Of a stretch of DNA of 64,000 nucleotides, positions 11,644 through 24,783 are shown piece by piece. The stretch lies in the NCBI GenBank assembly GCA_004764695.1, contig SMSO01000035.1:1176001-1240000 (forward strand), read 5' to 3'. The position numbers and the translations under genes were made by a program. Each line of letters opens with the position of its first letter. Position 1 is the stretch's first letter. The notes under the pieces were generated by a model, which had not been told where the DNA came from, searched no databases, and saw nothing but the letters and a program-made list of their open reading frames with translations. Origin of the DNA: Schizochytrium sp. TIO01 (taxonomy: Eukaryota > Sar > Bigyra > Thraustochytrida > Thraustochytriidae).

Positions 11644-13269
11644 ATGTGGCGCTCCATGGGATCTCGCGTGGCTGCAGGCAGCTCTGCTGTTATGGCTCGC
11701 CAGGCCGCCTCACTCTCTTCTCGCAACACCAGCGTGTGGTCGCGCTGTCTGAGCTCCGCCGCACCTGCTGCTGCAACGTCATCGCTCAACCACGAGGACG
11801 CCGCTCGCAAAGGCGTCGCCACAATCGCCGCTATTGCCGCCGCGGCAGGCCTCGTCATGACTTCTAGCGTTGCTCTTGCAGAGGCTGAAGCTTCTAGCAT
11901 TCCCAAGCTTGCCTCTGCCGATATCTCAAAGGTAGCACAGAGCTCGGAAAATCCTGAGGCTGCTGAGGGTTCTAAAGAGTCTAAGGCTGCCGAGACTTCT
12001 CAAGAGAATGCCGACTCATCTGCTAAGGGAGACGATTCTGCGCAAGATTCTTCTAAGAGTGAGACTGCTGCTGCTGGTTCTGGAGCTGAGGTGAAGAAGG
12101 TTCCTAAAATCCCGAACCCTGACAGCCACACAGAGGGCGCCGAGGATAGCGATGCCGAGGATGATGAGGATGCTGGCATCAAGTTCTACATTCCGCCCGC
12201 GGAGGAATCCAAGGTCCAGATTTTCAGCGGAAACGGCAACTGGTATTTGGCTAACGAGGTTTCTATGCACCTTGGTGTACAGTTGGGTCGCGCCACTGTA
12301 AAGAGATTTGCGGATGGTGAGGTTTCGGTGAACATCTTGGACAATGTACGCGGAAAGGATGTATTCGTTATTCAGCCGCTTGCCCCCCCTGTCAACGAAA
12401 ACCTCATGGAGCTTCTTCTTATGGTAACCACTCTGCGCCGGTCTTCGGCTGGATGCATTACTGCTGTTATTCCCTACTATGGGTATTGCCGCTCTACTCG
12501 CAAGGAGAAGGATGTCCGCTCTCCTATTGGCGCCGCCGATGTGGCTAAGATGCTCCAGGTTGCTGGCGTGGACCACGTCATCGCAGTCGATCTTCACCAC
12601 TCTCAGATCATGGGCATGTTTGGCCCTGACACCCCTGTAGACAACCTTGATGTGTCCAGTCTCGCTATCCCATACTTCGAGACCAAGTACCTGCACAAGC
12701 CCGTTGTTGTCTCGCCGGATGCCAACGGTGCAGCACGAGCCAAGATCTTCCGCGACAAGCTCATCAAGCGTAAGATTGACTCTTCTCTGGCTATCATTGT
12801 TGATCATGAGTCCAAGAAACGTGGTTGGGAGTCCGACGAGGATGACTCTGAGGAGGCCACCGACAGCAAGAAGAAGAAGAAGGGCAGCATCCAGGATTGG
12901 ACTGAGGAGGAGCTCGAGGGCATGGAGCTGGTTGGCGACGTGCAGGGCCGCGACTGTATCATATTTGACGACATGGTGGACAGTGCCGGTCGCATCACCC
13001 GTGCTGCCAAGAAGCTCAAGCTTGCTGGCGCCCGCCGCGTTTTTGCCTTTACTACCCACGGCCTCTTTCTGGGCAACGCTTACGAGCGCATTGAGAAGTC
13101 TGAGCTCATTGAGGTTGTCTGTGTCAACACTGTTCCGCTTGCAACTTCCACGGTCCGCGGAGTTAACAGCTGGGTGTACTCCAACAAGGTTCACCAGCTC
13201 TCCGTGGCGGCTCTCTTGGCCGAGGCCATCCGTCGCATCACCGAGAAGAAGTCGGTGACCAAGTTATAA
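11644..13269 (+). CDS. PRPS: Ribose-phosphate pyrophosphokinase (PRPP synthetase), probably mitochondrial
   Basis: 541 aa. The domain at about 190-536 makes PRPP from ribose 5-phosphate and ATP. Seen are RFADGEVSVN (221-230), NENLMELLLM (251-260), DLHHSQIMGMF (316-326) and the PRPP loop with FDDMVDSAGRI (441-451). The first 45 residues are Arg/Ser/Ala-rich without acids. A hydrophobic stretch (57-79) ends in Ala-Leu-Ala and resembles a bipartite intermembrane-space sorting presequence; an acidic Ser/Glu linker follows to about 180. Two oddities: the ATP motif that is Arg-Gln-Asp in common enzymes reads Arg-Ser-Thr (283-285), and an acidic/Lys insertion (about 388-426) sits in the flexible catalytic loop. 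It could be an active organellar enzyme or a regulatory paralogue. Start ATG 11644; no intron. Confidence 0.93.
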   Translation: MWRSMGSRVAAGSSAVMARQAASLSSRNTSVWSRCLSSAAPAAATSSLNHEDAARKGVATIAAIAAAAGLVMTSSVALAEAEASSIPKLASADISKVAQSSENPEAAEGSKESKAAETSQENADSSAKGDDSAQDSSKSETAAAGSGAEVKKVPKIPNPDSHTEGAEDSDAEDDEDAGIKFYIPPAEESKVQIFSGNGNWYLANEVSMHLGVQLGRATVKRFADGEVSVNILDNVRGKDVFVIQPLAPPVNENLMELLLMVTTLRRSSAGCITAVIPYYGYCRSTRKEKDVRSPIGAADVAKMLQVAGVDHVIAVDLHHSQIMGMFGPDTPVDNLDVSSLAIPYFETKYLHKPVVVSPDANGAARAKIFRDKLIKRKIDSSLAIIVDHESKKRGWESDEDDSEEATDSKKKKKGSIQDWTEEELEGMELVGDVQGRDCIIFDDMVDSAGRITRAAKKLKLAGARRVFAFTTHGLFLGNAYERIEKSELIEVVCVNTVPLATSTVRGVNSWVYSNKVHQLSVAALLAEAIRRITEKKSVTKL

Positions 13270-13831
13270 ACAAGTAGACAAGTTTCTTTCGGTATTTACA
13301 CTACCGCCACAGCTACAATAATCATTACAACAACAGTTAACGTTTCATACGCAACCTATTTCCAGCAGCAACAAATAAGCCAACTCACACAAACACAACA
13401 ATTCAATTTTAAAAATAACATCCTAAGTAAACAAAGTTTAGAACTACGTTTTTTAAATTTCTTTCTGGTTCAAGCGAGGAACTTTGCACAAAGCGTTTAA
13501 TATTGGTTATGCATTATGAATTCTCACTGAGGAGGCTGTTGATTCTAATAGTAGCATACATACACCACACATATTCAAAAATTTACAATAGATCTTTTCT
13601 CATTAGACTTTGGTGTCGCAGGTCCTTTTATGCGTGGGCATGCTGTTTTTCTTTTGATTTACTGGGCCGATGATAAGAAGTTAAATCTTGCACTACAACC
13701 CGTTGGAACACAAATCGACAATATCTCTTCGGATTTGGTCAAACATCGAGCTTTGACATTAATTTTCTATTTTCATACTAAAGCCATGAGGGGTAGCTCT
13801 GTTTTGTTGTGCTTAGTAATGAATAAGAATA
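13270..13831. other. Convergent 3' spacer after PRPS
   Basis: AT-rich spacer between convergent genes, with A/T-rich 3'UTR-like sequence directly after the PRPS stop. An open plus frame starting near 13630 runs into the 3' end of the minus-strand gene and is treated as chance. Confidence 0.5.
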
Positions 13832-14263
13832 TTACAACTTTTTATATACGGGCACAAGAATTAAGTTCTTCTTCAGACGGTAGCACCCATCCGTTCCGTC
13901 GTTGTAGACCCGAAAGCGAGATTCTACACCATGTTTGTAGTGCTCCATTTGTTTTGTCATTTCGGAGGGAATCAGAGGATATGATTTATCCTTAGAGCCG
14001 ATTTCTTTCTCTTGATTCGAATTCAAGTCGTTTTCTTCTCGCTTGAGAGAACATACCCTTCGGTAGGCACTTGTGTCAGCGTGAAGTGGCTCAGGGTCCT
14101 CGAATAGGTTGTTGATTTTTTGCACGGCTGACTGCAAGGATTTTACCCTCTGACTTTCGACCTTAATCTGTTGGTGCATACTCTTCAGACTTTCCTTAAC
14201 ATGTAGCCTCCTTACTCGCTGCTCTTCCTTCGTTTCATGTACATTCCTTGGAGAAAAAGACAT
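13832..14263 (-). CDS. Small coiled-coil protein, 143 aa, unknown
   Basis: Starts at ATG 14261-14263 and stops at 13832. The N-terminal half (about 10-60) is a charged amphipathic helix rich in Glu, Lys, Arg and Gln (for example ESLKSMHQQIKVESQRVKSL) with coiled-coil-like heptads. The C-terminal half is polar and basic and ends in VPVYKKL. There is no membrane segment or signal peptide. Composition is protein-like and unlike the neighbouring noncoding frames, so a real gene is likely, but I cannot name a family. It is divergent from NDUFA9 and convergent with PRPS. Confidence 0.55.
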   Translation of the reverse strand: MSFSPRNVHETKEEQRVRRLHVKESLKSMHQQIKVESQRVKSLQSAVQKINNLFEDPEPLHADTSAYRRVCSLKREENDLNSNQEKEIGSKDKSYPLIPSEMTKQMEHYKHGVESRFRVYNDGTDGCYRLKKNLILVPVYKKL

Positions 14264-15180
14264 TTGCGTCGTGCGATTTAGGCGATAATGAAGCGCACAA
14301 ACTGATCAAAAAAGCTATGAAGACGCAGAAACAGCTTTGTCTCTCTGTGTGTCTCTCGCACACACACACTCTCTTTCACGCGAGCAACTTCAAAGTTCTG
14401 CAGCTTATCCGCCCATATAAACGAACGAGGTGTCGTTTTCACCTTATCCTGCGCACAGATCCTCCTCGCTCACAGTTCTGCGTCGTGGTGTCTCTTGTTT
14501 TTTGGTGTTGCTAGTGCTTTCGTGCGTTGATGTTCTTGTAAATGTATAGGTAGCAGTATTGTTATAAAACAGGAACTCCGCGCTCACAATAAATAACTAA
14601 AACGAATTGCCTTACAACGCAGCAAGTTCTATTACCCCCGTACATTTTTGTTTCCCGTATATACTCCTACGCCTACATTTTCCCCTATCTGCCTCTTTAG
14701 CCCAACTACGCTCCCTATCAACTCCTAAACTTTCCCATAGGTAGCACCTGCTTGTCCTCTCTTTTCCTTCCCTCTTTCCCTGACCGATCTTTCCCTCTCT
14801 TAACTCTCGTATTTGTTCTCGTCATCTATCAACCGCAACCTTAACCTTTAATATAAGGAGGACACACTATCACGACTTCCTTTACCCCTACATAGCCTAA
14901 ATGTATAGCTGCACTATATTATTAATAAAACTTGTAGCATAATCTCGGGATAAAGTATTATCTATCTTTTGCCGGCAGAGAAATATGGGTTAAATCCGAG
15001 GGGGTAAATTTGTAGTGGCGGAGAATCCTGGGGCTGGCGCTGCGCAGCCGCCCACGAAGCAAGGAGGAGGCAGCCATACCTATCCACGGCGCGGGAAGAG
15101 GTTCGCGCGGGGGCCAGGGCCTTTGCGAGCGATTAGAACTCAGTGCGTGGAAGCATACGTCCGTCAATTTACTTTTACAG
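14264..15180. other. Bidirectional promoter region and probable NDUFA9 leader exon
   Basis: Left part is pyrimidine-rich, with a TATAAA-like element near 14415. From about 14990 the DNA becomes GC-rich and ends at 15180 in TTTTACAG directly before GTAAGTA, a textbook 5' splice donor. I read about 14990-15180 as the likely noncoding first exon of NDUFA9; the transcription start is not visible. Confidence 0.4.
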
Positions 15181-15902
15181 GTAAGTATTTTTCTGCGGGG
15201 GCGGGCCGCGCGTTAGTTGGCCTCATCATCATCAGCTGTCGCCGTCTTCTGCCACCTAGCAAGGCATAATAAGGAGGAAAACAGAGCAGCGCCAGGAGCG
15301 CTGGGTGGGCTTCTACTACTAAATATCTACTTGCGTGCTTTGTTGCTTGCGGAGAAGGATTGTGGCCTCTATCTCCTACCGGTTGTGTGTTGACCTTTGC
15401 CTGGGATATGGTGAGACTAACCCTTAGTGCTTTGTTTGTTGTATCTCTCTTCGACTGCGTTTTCGGGTATATCATTCTTTCTCTGGGTGATGATTGTGAT
15501 GACTCCCGGATGGATTCTGGGCGCGCGTTCACGATGGTTCTTGCGCATCTTCAATGTTCTATCTTCAATGCCATGTCATTCATAAAATTGTGAATATTCG
15601 TGTGCTGATGGTTACTTGTCTTCTCGTTTGCTGGATCGGACTTTTCGTTGGCTACTTTCTGCTTTGGTGATCCATTTGGCCTTACCTCTTGGCTTCGTTT
15701 CCTCCTCCTTTATTTTGATTTGGGGCTTTGGCTGCACTGTTCAAAATTAACTTTGGACATATACAACTGTGCATGGAAATCTGAACACCATGTGGACTTG
15801 GATTTGCTGATTGTCTCTGATTGATGATCTTTACCCTGACTGTGGAATGAATCTACATACAACCTCTTGCCGCATTTTCTATTCTCTTCGTGTTCTGCGT
15901 AG
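15181..15902 (+). other. Probable 5'UTR intron of NDUFA9 (722 nt)
   Basis: The donor GTAAGTATTTTT starts at 15181. The acceptor is a pyrimidine-rich run (TTCTCTTCGTGTTCTGCGTAG) ending at 15902, eight bases before the ATG, with a CTGAC branch-like sequence about 70 nt upstream. No credible coding frame lies inside. This is inferred from splice signals alone; RNA reads joining 15180 to 15903 would settle it. Confidence 0.5.
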
Positions 15903-15910
15903 ATTACATC

Positions 15911-17059
15911 ATGTTGGCCAGATCTTCTGCCGTCTCGGCTCGCCGCACTGCCGGCGGTGCCGTAAGATGCTTTAGCGCTTCTACCGGCCTCGACAAGCCT
16001 CCTTCAAACTCCATTCCGCGCATGGACTTGTACAATGGTCTTCCCCAGGGCACTGGTGGCAGGCACTCCCGTGGTGGCCAAAACATTGCTATTTTTGGCG
16101 CCACTGGATTCCTCGGTACCTATGTTGTGAACGAGCTCGCCCGCACCGGCAACAACCTCGTCGTCGCTACCCGCGGCGATGATATGTCCTGGCGCCACCT
16201 CAAGGTATGCGCTGACTACGGTAAGCTTGTGCCCTCGTACATTAGCACCAAGGACGAGAAGTCCATCCGCGACACCATCCGTGGCTGCGATACTGTCGTC
16301 AACTTGATGGGCAAGTACTACGAGACTAAGCACGTTGTCCCCGGCATCATTAACTGCAGCTTCCGCGACGTCCACGTTGATGCTGCCGCCATGGTTGCCC
16401 GCATTGCTCGTGAGGAGAACTGCAAGCACCTCGTGCACGTCTCCTGCGCCTATGCCAACGCCGAGTCCAAGTCCGAGTTCGCTCGCACCAAGGCTGAGGG
16501 TGACATCAAGGTCACCGAGGAGTTCCCTGGTGCTGTCGTTGTCAAGCCCAACATCCTCTACGGTGAGGAGGATCGCTTCTTGAACCTTTACGCCAACGTT
16601 GCCAGTGTCTCCCCCATCGTGCCTCTCGTGGGCGGCGGTGACGCTGAGATCTACCCCGTCTACGTCGGAGATGCCGCCCGCGGTGTTGCCCAGTGCGCGG
16701 AGAACTTCGAGACTGCCGGTTACACCTACAACTTGAGCGGAAAGAACGCCTACACGCACAAGCAGGTTTGGGAGTACGTCATGCACCAGATTGACTGCCC
16801 CAAGGATCTCGTTGAGGTGCCCGGAAACATTGCTGAACTTCTTGGCAAGATCTCCAACATGGGCCCTGCTCCCTACTTCACTGATGATACCATTAGGCTG
16901 ATGCACGAGGTCTGCCCCTCTGCGTCTGGGGATGAGAAGGGCTTTGACGCACTTGGCATCCACACCATTGCTGACTTCGAGAGCAAGGCCTTCAAGTTCC
17001 TCTACCGCTTCCGTGCTGGTGGCCACTACGCCGACCTCAAGGAATCCCGGCCGCTTTAA
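15911..17059 (+). CDS. NDUFA9: NADH:ubiquinone oxidoreductase 39-kDa subunit (complex I, NDUFA9)
   Basis: 382 aa. An accessory subunit of mitochondrial complex I at the matrix arm/membrane junction, built on an atypical short-chain dehydrogenase fold that binds NADPH structurally. Residues 1-25 (Arg/Ser/Ala, no acids) form a mitochondrial presequence. The dinucleotide motif GATGFLG is at 63-69. Further family marks are VVNLMGKYYETK, HLVHVSCAYAN, VVVKPNILYGEEDRFLN and the PVYVGDAARGV strand-helix. The usual SDR catalytic Tyr-x-x-x-Lys is absent, as is normal for NDUFA9. Start ATG at 15911; earlier in-frame codons lie in the presumed intron. Codon use is strongly GC3-biased, suggesting high expression, and this keeps the antisense frame open. 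Confidence 0.94.
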   Translation: MLARSSAVSARRTAGGAVRCFSASTGLDKPPSNSIPRMDLYNGLPQGTGGRHSRGGQNIAIFGATGFLGTYVVNELARTGNNLVVATRGDDMSWRHLKVCADYGKLVPSYISTKDEKSIRDTIRGCDTVVNLMGKYYETKHVVPGIINCSFRDVHVDAAAMVARIAREENCKHLVHVSCAYANAESKSEFARTKAEGDIKVTEEFPGAVVVKPNILYGEEDRFLNLYANVASVSPIVPLVGGGDAEIYPVYVGDAARGVAQCAENFETAGYTYNLSGKNAYTHKQVWEYVMHQIDCPKDLVEVPGNIAELLGKISNMGPAPYFTDDTIRLMHEVCPSASGDEKGFDALGIHTIADFESKAFKFLYRFRAGGHYADLKESRPL

Positions 17060-17730
17060 ATCTGTCCAGTTCCCCCCTTTAGTTCCCGATTCATTGCTTC
17101 ATAAACAAGGAACAACCTTTACTACTATGATTGATCATCACCTTGCCCTATTACCTCTTCCCTTGCGTTGTGTGCCTTCTTCTCACCTTGCCCTCCTCCC
17201 CTTCAAAGTCATGTTATGCTTTCTGACATACCTTGTAAGTTAGTTTGCTCATTAAGCGAGCAAAACTAGCAACCTGTAAGTCAGGAATGTTTGCAGTGCA
17301 ATGTGCTAAAGATTGATTGTTTGGCATTATTATGATATTGCAATTAGTTTTGCTTCACTAATATTTTTTTTGTCGAGTTTTGATAAGGATGGTGTTCAGT
17401 TCTGCACATAGTAATTTGTGATGCAGCCAGGTTGTGCGCGAGTGAGAGAGAAAGAGCAAGACAAGACAAGAACTATGTTATACAGTGGTATAATCTAACT
17501 ATGATTAGATGTGTATTATGTATACATGTCATTTTAACTTTAATTTTCAAGTGGTGCTCACAACGTTTGATGCAGAATGCGAGGTCTCCTTCTTTCTAGT
17601 GTATTAAGGATAGGTCGCAACCCTGCACCTTGATTGCGTATCGAACATTTCGGCTTCAGACCAAGATGTAGAGACGAGAGAAGGGATACGTGTTTGAGCA
17701 ATACTATGCAGGCGGAATCAGATGATCCTA
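17060..17730. other. Convergent 3' spacer after NDUFA9
   Basis: Pyrimidine-rich 3'UTR-like start, then AT-rich DNA. No gene, RNA or repeat that I can support. Confidence 0.5.
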
Positions 17731-18387
17731 TTATTTGTGGTTTGCTTGTGCTCCCTCTCGTCGGGAATGCTCATTTGGTGGCGAGTGCCCTTGTTCAGAG
17801 GATGAAGATTGATTGCTATTAACAGATGTGCTGCTCTTGTCATTTTCGTCATCATCATCATTATCATCATCATCATCCTCGCTTTCAATATTGACATGCA
17901 CAATCTTGACACCAGTTTGTTGTGCAGAACCGATGCGAGGGGCTGAACCATTGAAGCGACTAGGATCTGGGAATGATTCCATGTCCATGAAACCACCCAC
18001 GCCTTCACGGTCATCAATCTCATGCGCTGGAGTTGGGTGACCATTAGTTGGCCACATGGTGAGGCCACGAGGTGGTTGCGGGTGTCCCTTCATTGGGTTG
18101 AGTTGTTCATACTCAGACATATCTGGTTCAGTCGTTGCAGGTGTAGATCGAGGTCCAAATGAAAACCATTTCGCTCGTGCAAGGCTATCATCGTAGCGAG
18201 CCTTTTGGATATCTTTGGCAATTCGTTTAACCTCAGCCTCAATCTTGCGGATCTCTTCTAGTGGCGGGTCTATGCGGCGCTCACCCCGTTGCTGTCTTAG
18301 GAGTAGATAAAACCCCAGTGCAAGCGTGACGAGGAAGAGAAATACAAACACCAAGGTTACTGCAAAAAGCGGTACAGAGAGCTCCAT
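17731..18387 (-). CDS. Single-pass membrane protein with acidic tail, 218 aa, unknown
   Basis: ATG at 18385-18387, stop at 17731. Residues 6-30 are one strong transmembrane helix (Phe/Leu/Val-rich) followed at once by RQQRGERR, which by the positive-inside rule places the C-terminus in the cytosol. A charged helix (about 42-66) could form a coiled coil. After this the chain is Pro/Gly-rich and disordered, with an all-Asp/Glu/Asn block (about 168-183) and a Ser/Asn/His tail. The Asp block corresponds to an ATC-type trinucleotide run in the plus strand. No known family recognised. It shares orientation with GAPDH but is 2.8 kb away. Confidence 0.72.
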   Translation of the reverse strand: MELSVPLFAVTLVFVFLFLVTLALGFYLLLRQQRGERRIDPPLEEIRKIEAEVKRIAKDIQKARYDDSLARAKWFSFGPRSTPATTEPDMSEYEQLNPMKGHPQPPRGLTMWPTNGHPTPAHEIDDREGVGGFMDMESFPDPSRFNGSAPRIGSAQQTGVKIVHVNIESEDDDDDNDDDDENDKSSTSVNSNQSSSSEQGHSPPNEHSRREGAQANHK

Positions 18388-18867
18388 GGCGGCCCTTTAA
18401 CGACTACACAGAAAACCAAAGTTTGTTTGCTCTTTCGTTGTTTTGAAGTCTCACTTCAGCGTACTCAATTAGAGTGAACTGAAGGAGACCAAGCAGAATC
18501 AACGTGAAGCGAAGAGCGAGCTGAGGTGTGGCGAAGTTGCTCGTCACTTTCAACCAGTTGCCAAAGGTACCTGTGCACGTGCGTTTTAACACGGAGATAT
18601 TATATTATGTTCAATGCAGTTCCCCAAATGTCTGTGTTGTCTCGCTGTCTCAAGGATTCCTCACTATGAAGGCTACACCCCACCACCGCAAAGCCCTGCT
18701 CGAACCTCACCGGGGTACGTCGTCTTGGTAAATAAAACACTGGGCAAAAGCCTGAGAACACAAGTAACAAACAGAAACAGCGAGCGAGTGAGTGAGCGTG
18801 TGTAAATGCGGAGCGCCGAGCTCGGCCCTTTGTGGTCTATGCGCTAAACCTTCGCGAGATCCGATGC
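18388..18867. other. Spacer upstream of the 218-aa membrane-protein gene
   Basis: Promoter side of the minus-strand gene. From about 18780 the sequence turns GC-rich, with a perfect 12-bp palindrome at 18815-18826 and short GAGC/GAGT repeats. No supported coding frame. Confidence 0.4.
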
Positions 18868-18968
18868 CCAGTTTACTAATCAAAGGCCACCAGCCTGGCT
18901 GCCCAGACGCCCCGCGGTGGTTGCCGCGGGAGATAAGGGGACCTTGTCGTGGTGCCTTTGGAAACTGG
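18868..18968. ncRNA. Candidate structured RNA element, multibranched fold
   Basis: A 101-nt, GC-rich segment in AT-rich surroundings can fold into a closed multibranch. The outer helix pairs 18868-18874 (CCAGTTT) with 18962-18968 (AAACTGG), then 18881-18892 (one bulged C) with 18950-18960. Inside are three hairpins: CTGG/CCAG (18896-18905), CCCGCGG/CCGCGGG (18911-18930) and AAGG/CCTT (18936-18946). A further 6-bp hairpin follows at 18971-18985. There is no T-loop consensus, so it is not a tRNA, and I see no 5S, U1-U6 or SRP signature. The strand is undetermined. It may be an unrecognised ncRNA or a DNA-level inverted structure. Confidence 0.35.
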
Positions 18969-21168
18969 ACTTTGACAAGGTCAAACAGAGTAAACAGAGA
19001 TTAAAAATAAAATGAACAAATCATGCTAATAAGCCTTAATATGATACTCTACTAGCTAGCAAAGAGAGGGCAATATGATGAAGAACAAAAAGAAAGCGCA
19101 GAAAAACCTTACATACTATGCGGTTATATATTCTTGAGTTACTTTATTTTTCATAAAGAGTACCTACTAAGCTAGTTATCAGTATTTTCGATTTTTCAAT
19201 TAAAAACAACTACCTATTTGAAACTCTAGAGTAGACCTTCTAATCTCTCATTGATCACTATCAACGTTCAACTTTTATCATACGATATAAGGAGAGCCGT
19301 ACCATCACACATACTATGATTTTATTACTATATTTGCTCATAGGCATCCGAGTCGTTTCCATTTCTTTTTAATAAATCGAAAACATTACGTCAAAAGGCC
19401 TATATGGTCTTTGGTCCTCTCTTTATTTTTTTATTTTTTTCTATTTCTTTTTTGTATAGGCAGCCTATATACACTTAACTTATAAATTAAACTATCAACT
19501 TGAATGGTTTTATTTATATTTATATTTAATATATAAATATATAAATATATATTTTATTTATTTATTTTAAAATTACAACGGACCACGTGTAATGGAAAGA
19601 ATGTTCTGTGTAGGTTCTTCAAAGGTTCCGTACATACAAACAAACGTGGAATTAATCAAAGATTCTACCCAAATCTCTTTTCGCGCCGGCGCAGGAGGTA
19701 ACGGGTGCAGAACTGAAAGGCTCGAGGAATCATGATGGTCATCATGAGCATGCATGGTGTTTAGGATTGAAGGATTATCGTGGCCAGACTTAAAGTGCCC
19801 GCGAAGCAACCACGCATCCAAAACGGAAACAAGGGTTAACTGCATTGCTGGGGATGGGAATTCTGAAGTGATGACTGAGTTGCTGGACAGTGAAGGACTG
19901 TCTGCATCGGCAGAAGCGAATGTGCGCGAAACTGCGCAAAAGGTTTTGCAGTCCTCTCTGGGTAAACGAATCGGTCAAACAAAAGAAGGCCCAAGAACTT
20001 AATTCGCCGACGTCCCGCTTCTGATTAAAGTGGCCCGAGAAAAGACAAAATGAGAGGCTCGGATTCGAATGAACGCTTTCAATTTAAAAAAAAAAAAAAA
20101 AAAGTTTCAAAGCTGGAATTATTTATCTCATAGAAGAAAAGAATCGTGAATGCCTGGGGAAGTACTTTTTAGAATCTAAAAATGAAGGAAAACAAACTTG
20201 AAGCACTAGAAAAGCAGAACCATATATGTCCTTTTTTTTTCTCTCCTTTTTTTGCTTATTGTATACTCTTTACAACGTTTTTTAGATGCCCTAATGAAAA
20301 TAAAATGTGTCGTTCGTCCAAGATTTTTCAGTGCATCAGAAACAGACATGACCATACCAAAGGAGCTGAATCGTTTTAATTTGCAAATGTTGACGATGAG
20401 CCCTAAGGGTTGTATAGGTATCTTTTGAGTCTAACACAAATATTATTTAATTTTAAAATTAAAACCCATGTTTGCTGAGATTGCCAACAAAGTAAAACTA
20501 TGAAATTAATACTGTGCTCTTTTCAATAGTGCAACTAGCAAATCGCGAATCCTTAAGAAAAGAGTCGTCAGTTATTTAATATTTTTAATTGCGCTATGGG
20601 AAATAAAAATGCATAAGACAAAAAGAAGATACAAATGTCTTGGTAGGTACTTGTGATATAACATTTTGAAGATCAGGGTTTTGCAATTATCTAATGATTA
20701 TTCTGCATTTCTTTACTATTTACTGACTCACAAAGTCTTGGGTCTGTACAAGTAAAATGATTGCCAGGACCCGCCATGTACGCAAGTTCTTGTCAGAGTG
20801 AAAGTGCCAGATAGGATAATGATTTCTAATGCAGAAATACTAGTTTTGTGAATGAAAAGAGATGATAAAGATATTTTAGAATTCCAAACAAAGTGTGTTA
20901 GAAAAGAGGGAAACGGGATGAGGGCTATCTACTCGCTTCTTCAGTGCTTACTAAGAGTCCTCATCTACTGTGGTGTTTTAATCACTTGAAAAGAAGAAAG
21001 CCATCTAGAAGGTGGGACGCAAGCAAGTCACAACACGCGTACTTCATGCTCGTGCATTTTATGATCTGAGACGATAGGTCGATAAGGGTCATTAATGCCT
21101 CGAAATGTGTAAAAACAATCTTTCTTGTCAGCCGCCGCGAGAAGCTACCAGTGTGGTATTGGGTACAT
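18969..21168. other. Intergenic spacer between the 18.9-kb element and the GAPDH 3' end
   Basis: Mostly AT-rich, with an A/T simple tract at 19507-19570 and an A-run near 20087-20103. A GC-richer island at 19573-20002 has open frames on both strands: minus 19573-19845 from an ATG (90 codons), and plus ending at 20002. Neither is convincing, because both strands look equally protein-like. No RNA gene recognised. Confidence 0.4.
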
Positions 21169-24123
<2,955 letters not shown>

Positions 24124-24783
24124 TTCGACGCCGGCTTTGGCCACATGCTCAAGGACGCCAGTTGTCCGAAAGAAGCTCTCCTCAGCAATTTGAAATCGTG
24201 GCTACGACTTGGCCGATTTTGATTATTGTATATCGAAGACGGCCTCCTTTAGGTTTCTTGGATGGTTGTCTTCGGCCTCGAGCCGTCGTTGAAGGCGGCC
24301 CCGAACCCGGAAAGTTGTCCTTCTCATTGACTTCGACGCCTTCGCGGAAAGCTTGCCTCCTTATTTGTGGCTCCAGCCGTCGCCTTTCCGGGAGGTTGCC
24401 GGGGCGCAGGATGAGGTTCGCAACATTTCGTCTGCTATCGTGTTTCCAGACGACTTCGATGTCTCTGCAAACGTCGAAAGAAACTAGCTGCAAATCCAAG
24501 GTCAAACCAGCAGGAACCTGGCGGCATCTCCCCCTCAGAACTTCAGCAGATCGTTTTCCAGATGCTACTATCTGGAGGCGATGCTCCTCTAGAGGCAGTG
24601 TGCACCAAGAGAGTAGGCACCTTCGCATTCCCGCCAGGCCTAAGAAGCGCGATAGGGAATGTGCTTCGGAGCTGATTGATCCTGCAACACGTCTCGATAA
24701 TATGAAGCTGGACTTTGAAGTTCGTCCTGGCATCCATTTGCCAACGTCCTCCTGGAATCTGTGCAGGAAAATAGGTGCCTAAT
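24124..24783 (+). pseudogene. Possible decayed protein-coding remnant
   Basis: Four successive plus-strand segments read as protein-like sequence but in changing frames, interrupted by stops: from 24124 (FDAGFGHMLKDASCPKEALL), about 24320-24490 (contains FPDDFDVSANVERN), about 24510-24675 (contains SPSELQQIVFQMLLSGGDAP) and about 24680-24783 (contains DNMKLDFEVRPGIHL). The order and common strand suggest one ancestral ORF broken by frameshifts. I do not recognise the family. The alternatives are a multi-exon gene with short exons or a chance run in GC-richer DNA. Confidence 0.3.

Noticed and set aside
12016-13194. 392-codon minus-strand ORF over PRPS
   Set aside because: Antisense shadow of the PRPS gene caused by avoidance of codons whose complements are stops.
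16004-17026. 340-codon minus-strand ORF over NDUFA9
   Set aside because: Antisense shadow of a conserved gene; no recognisable domain.
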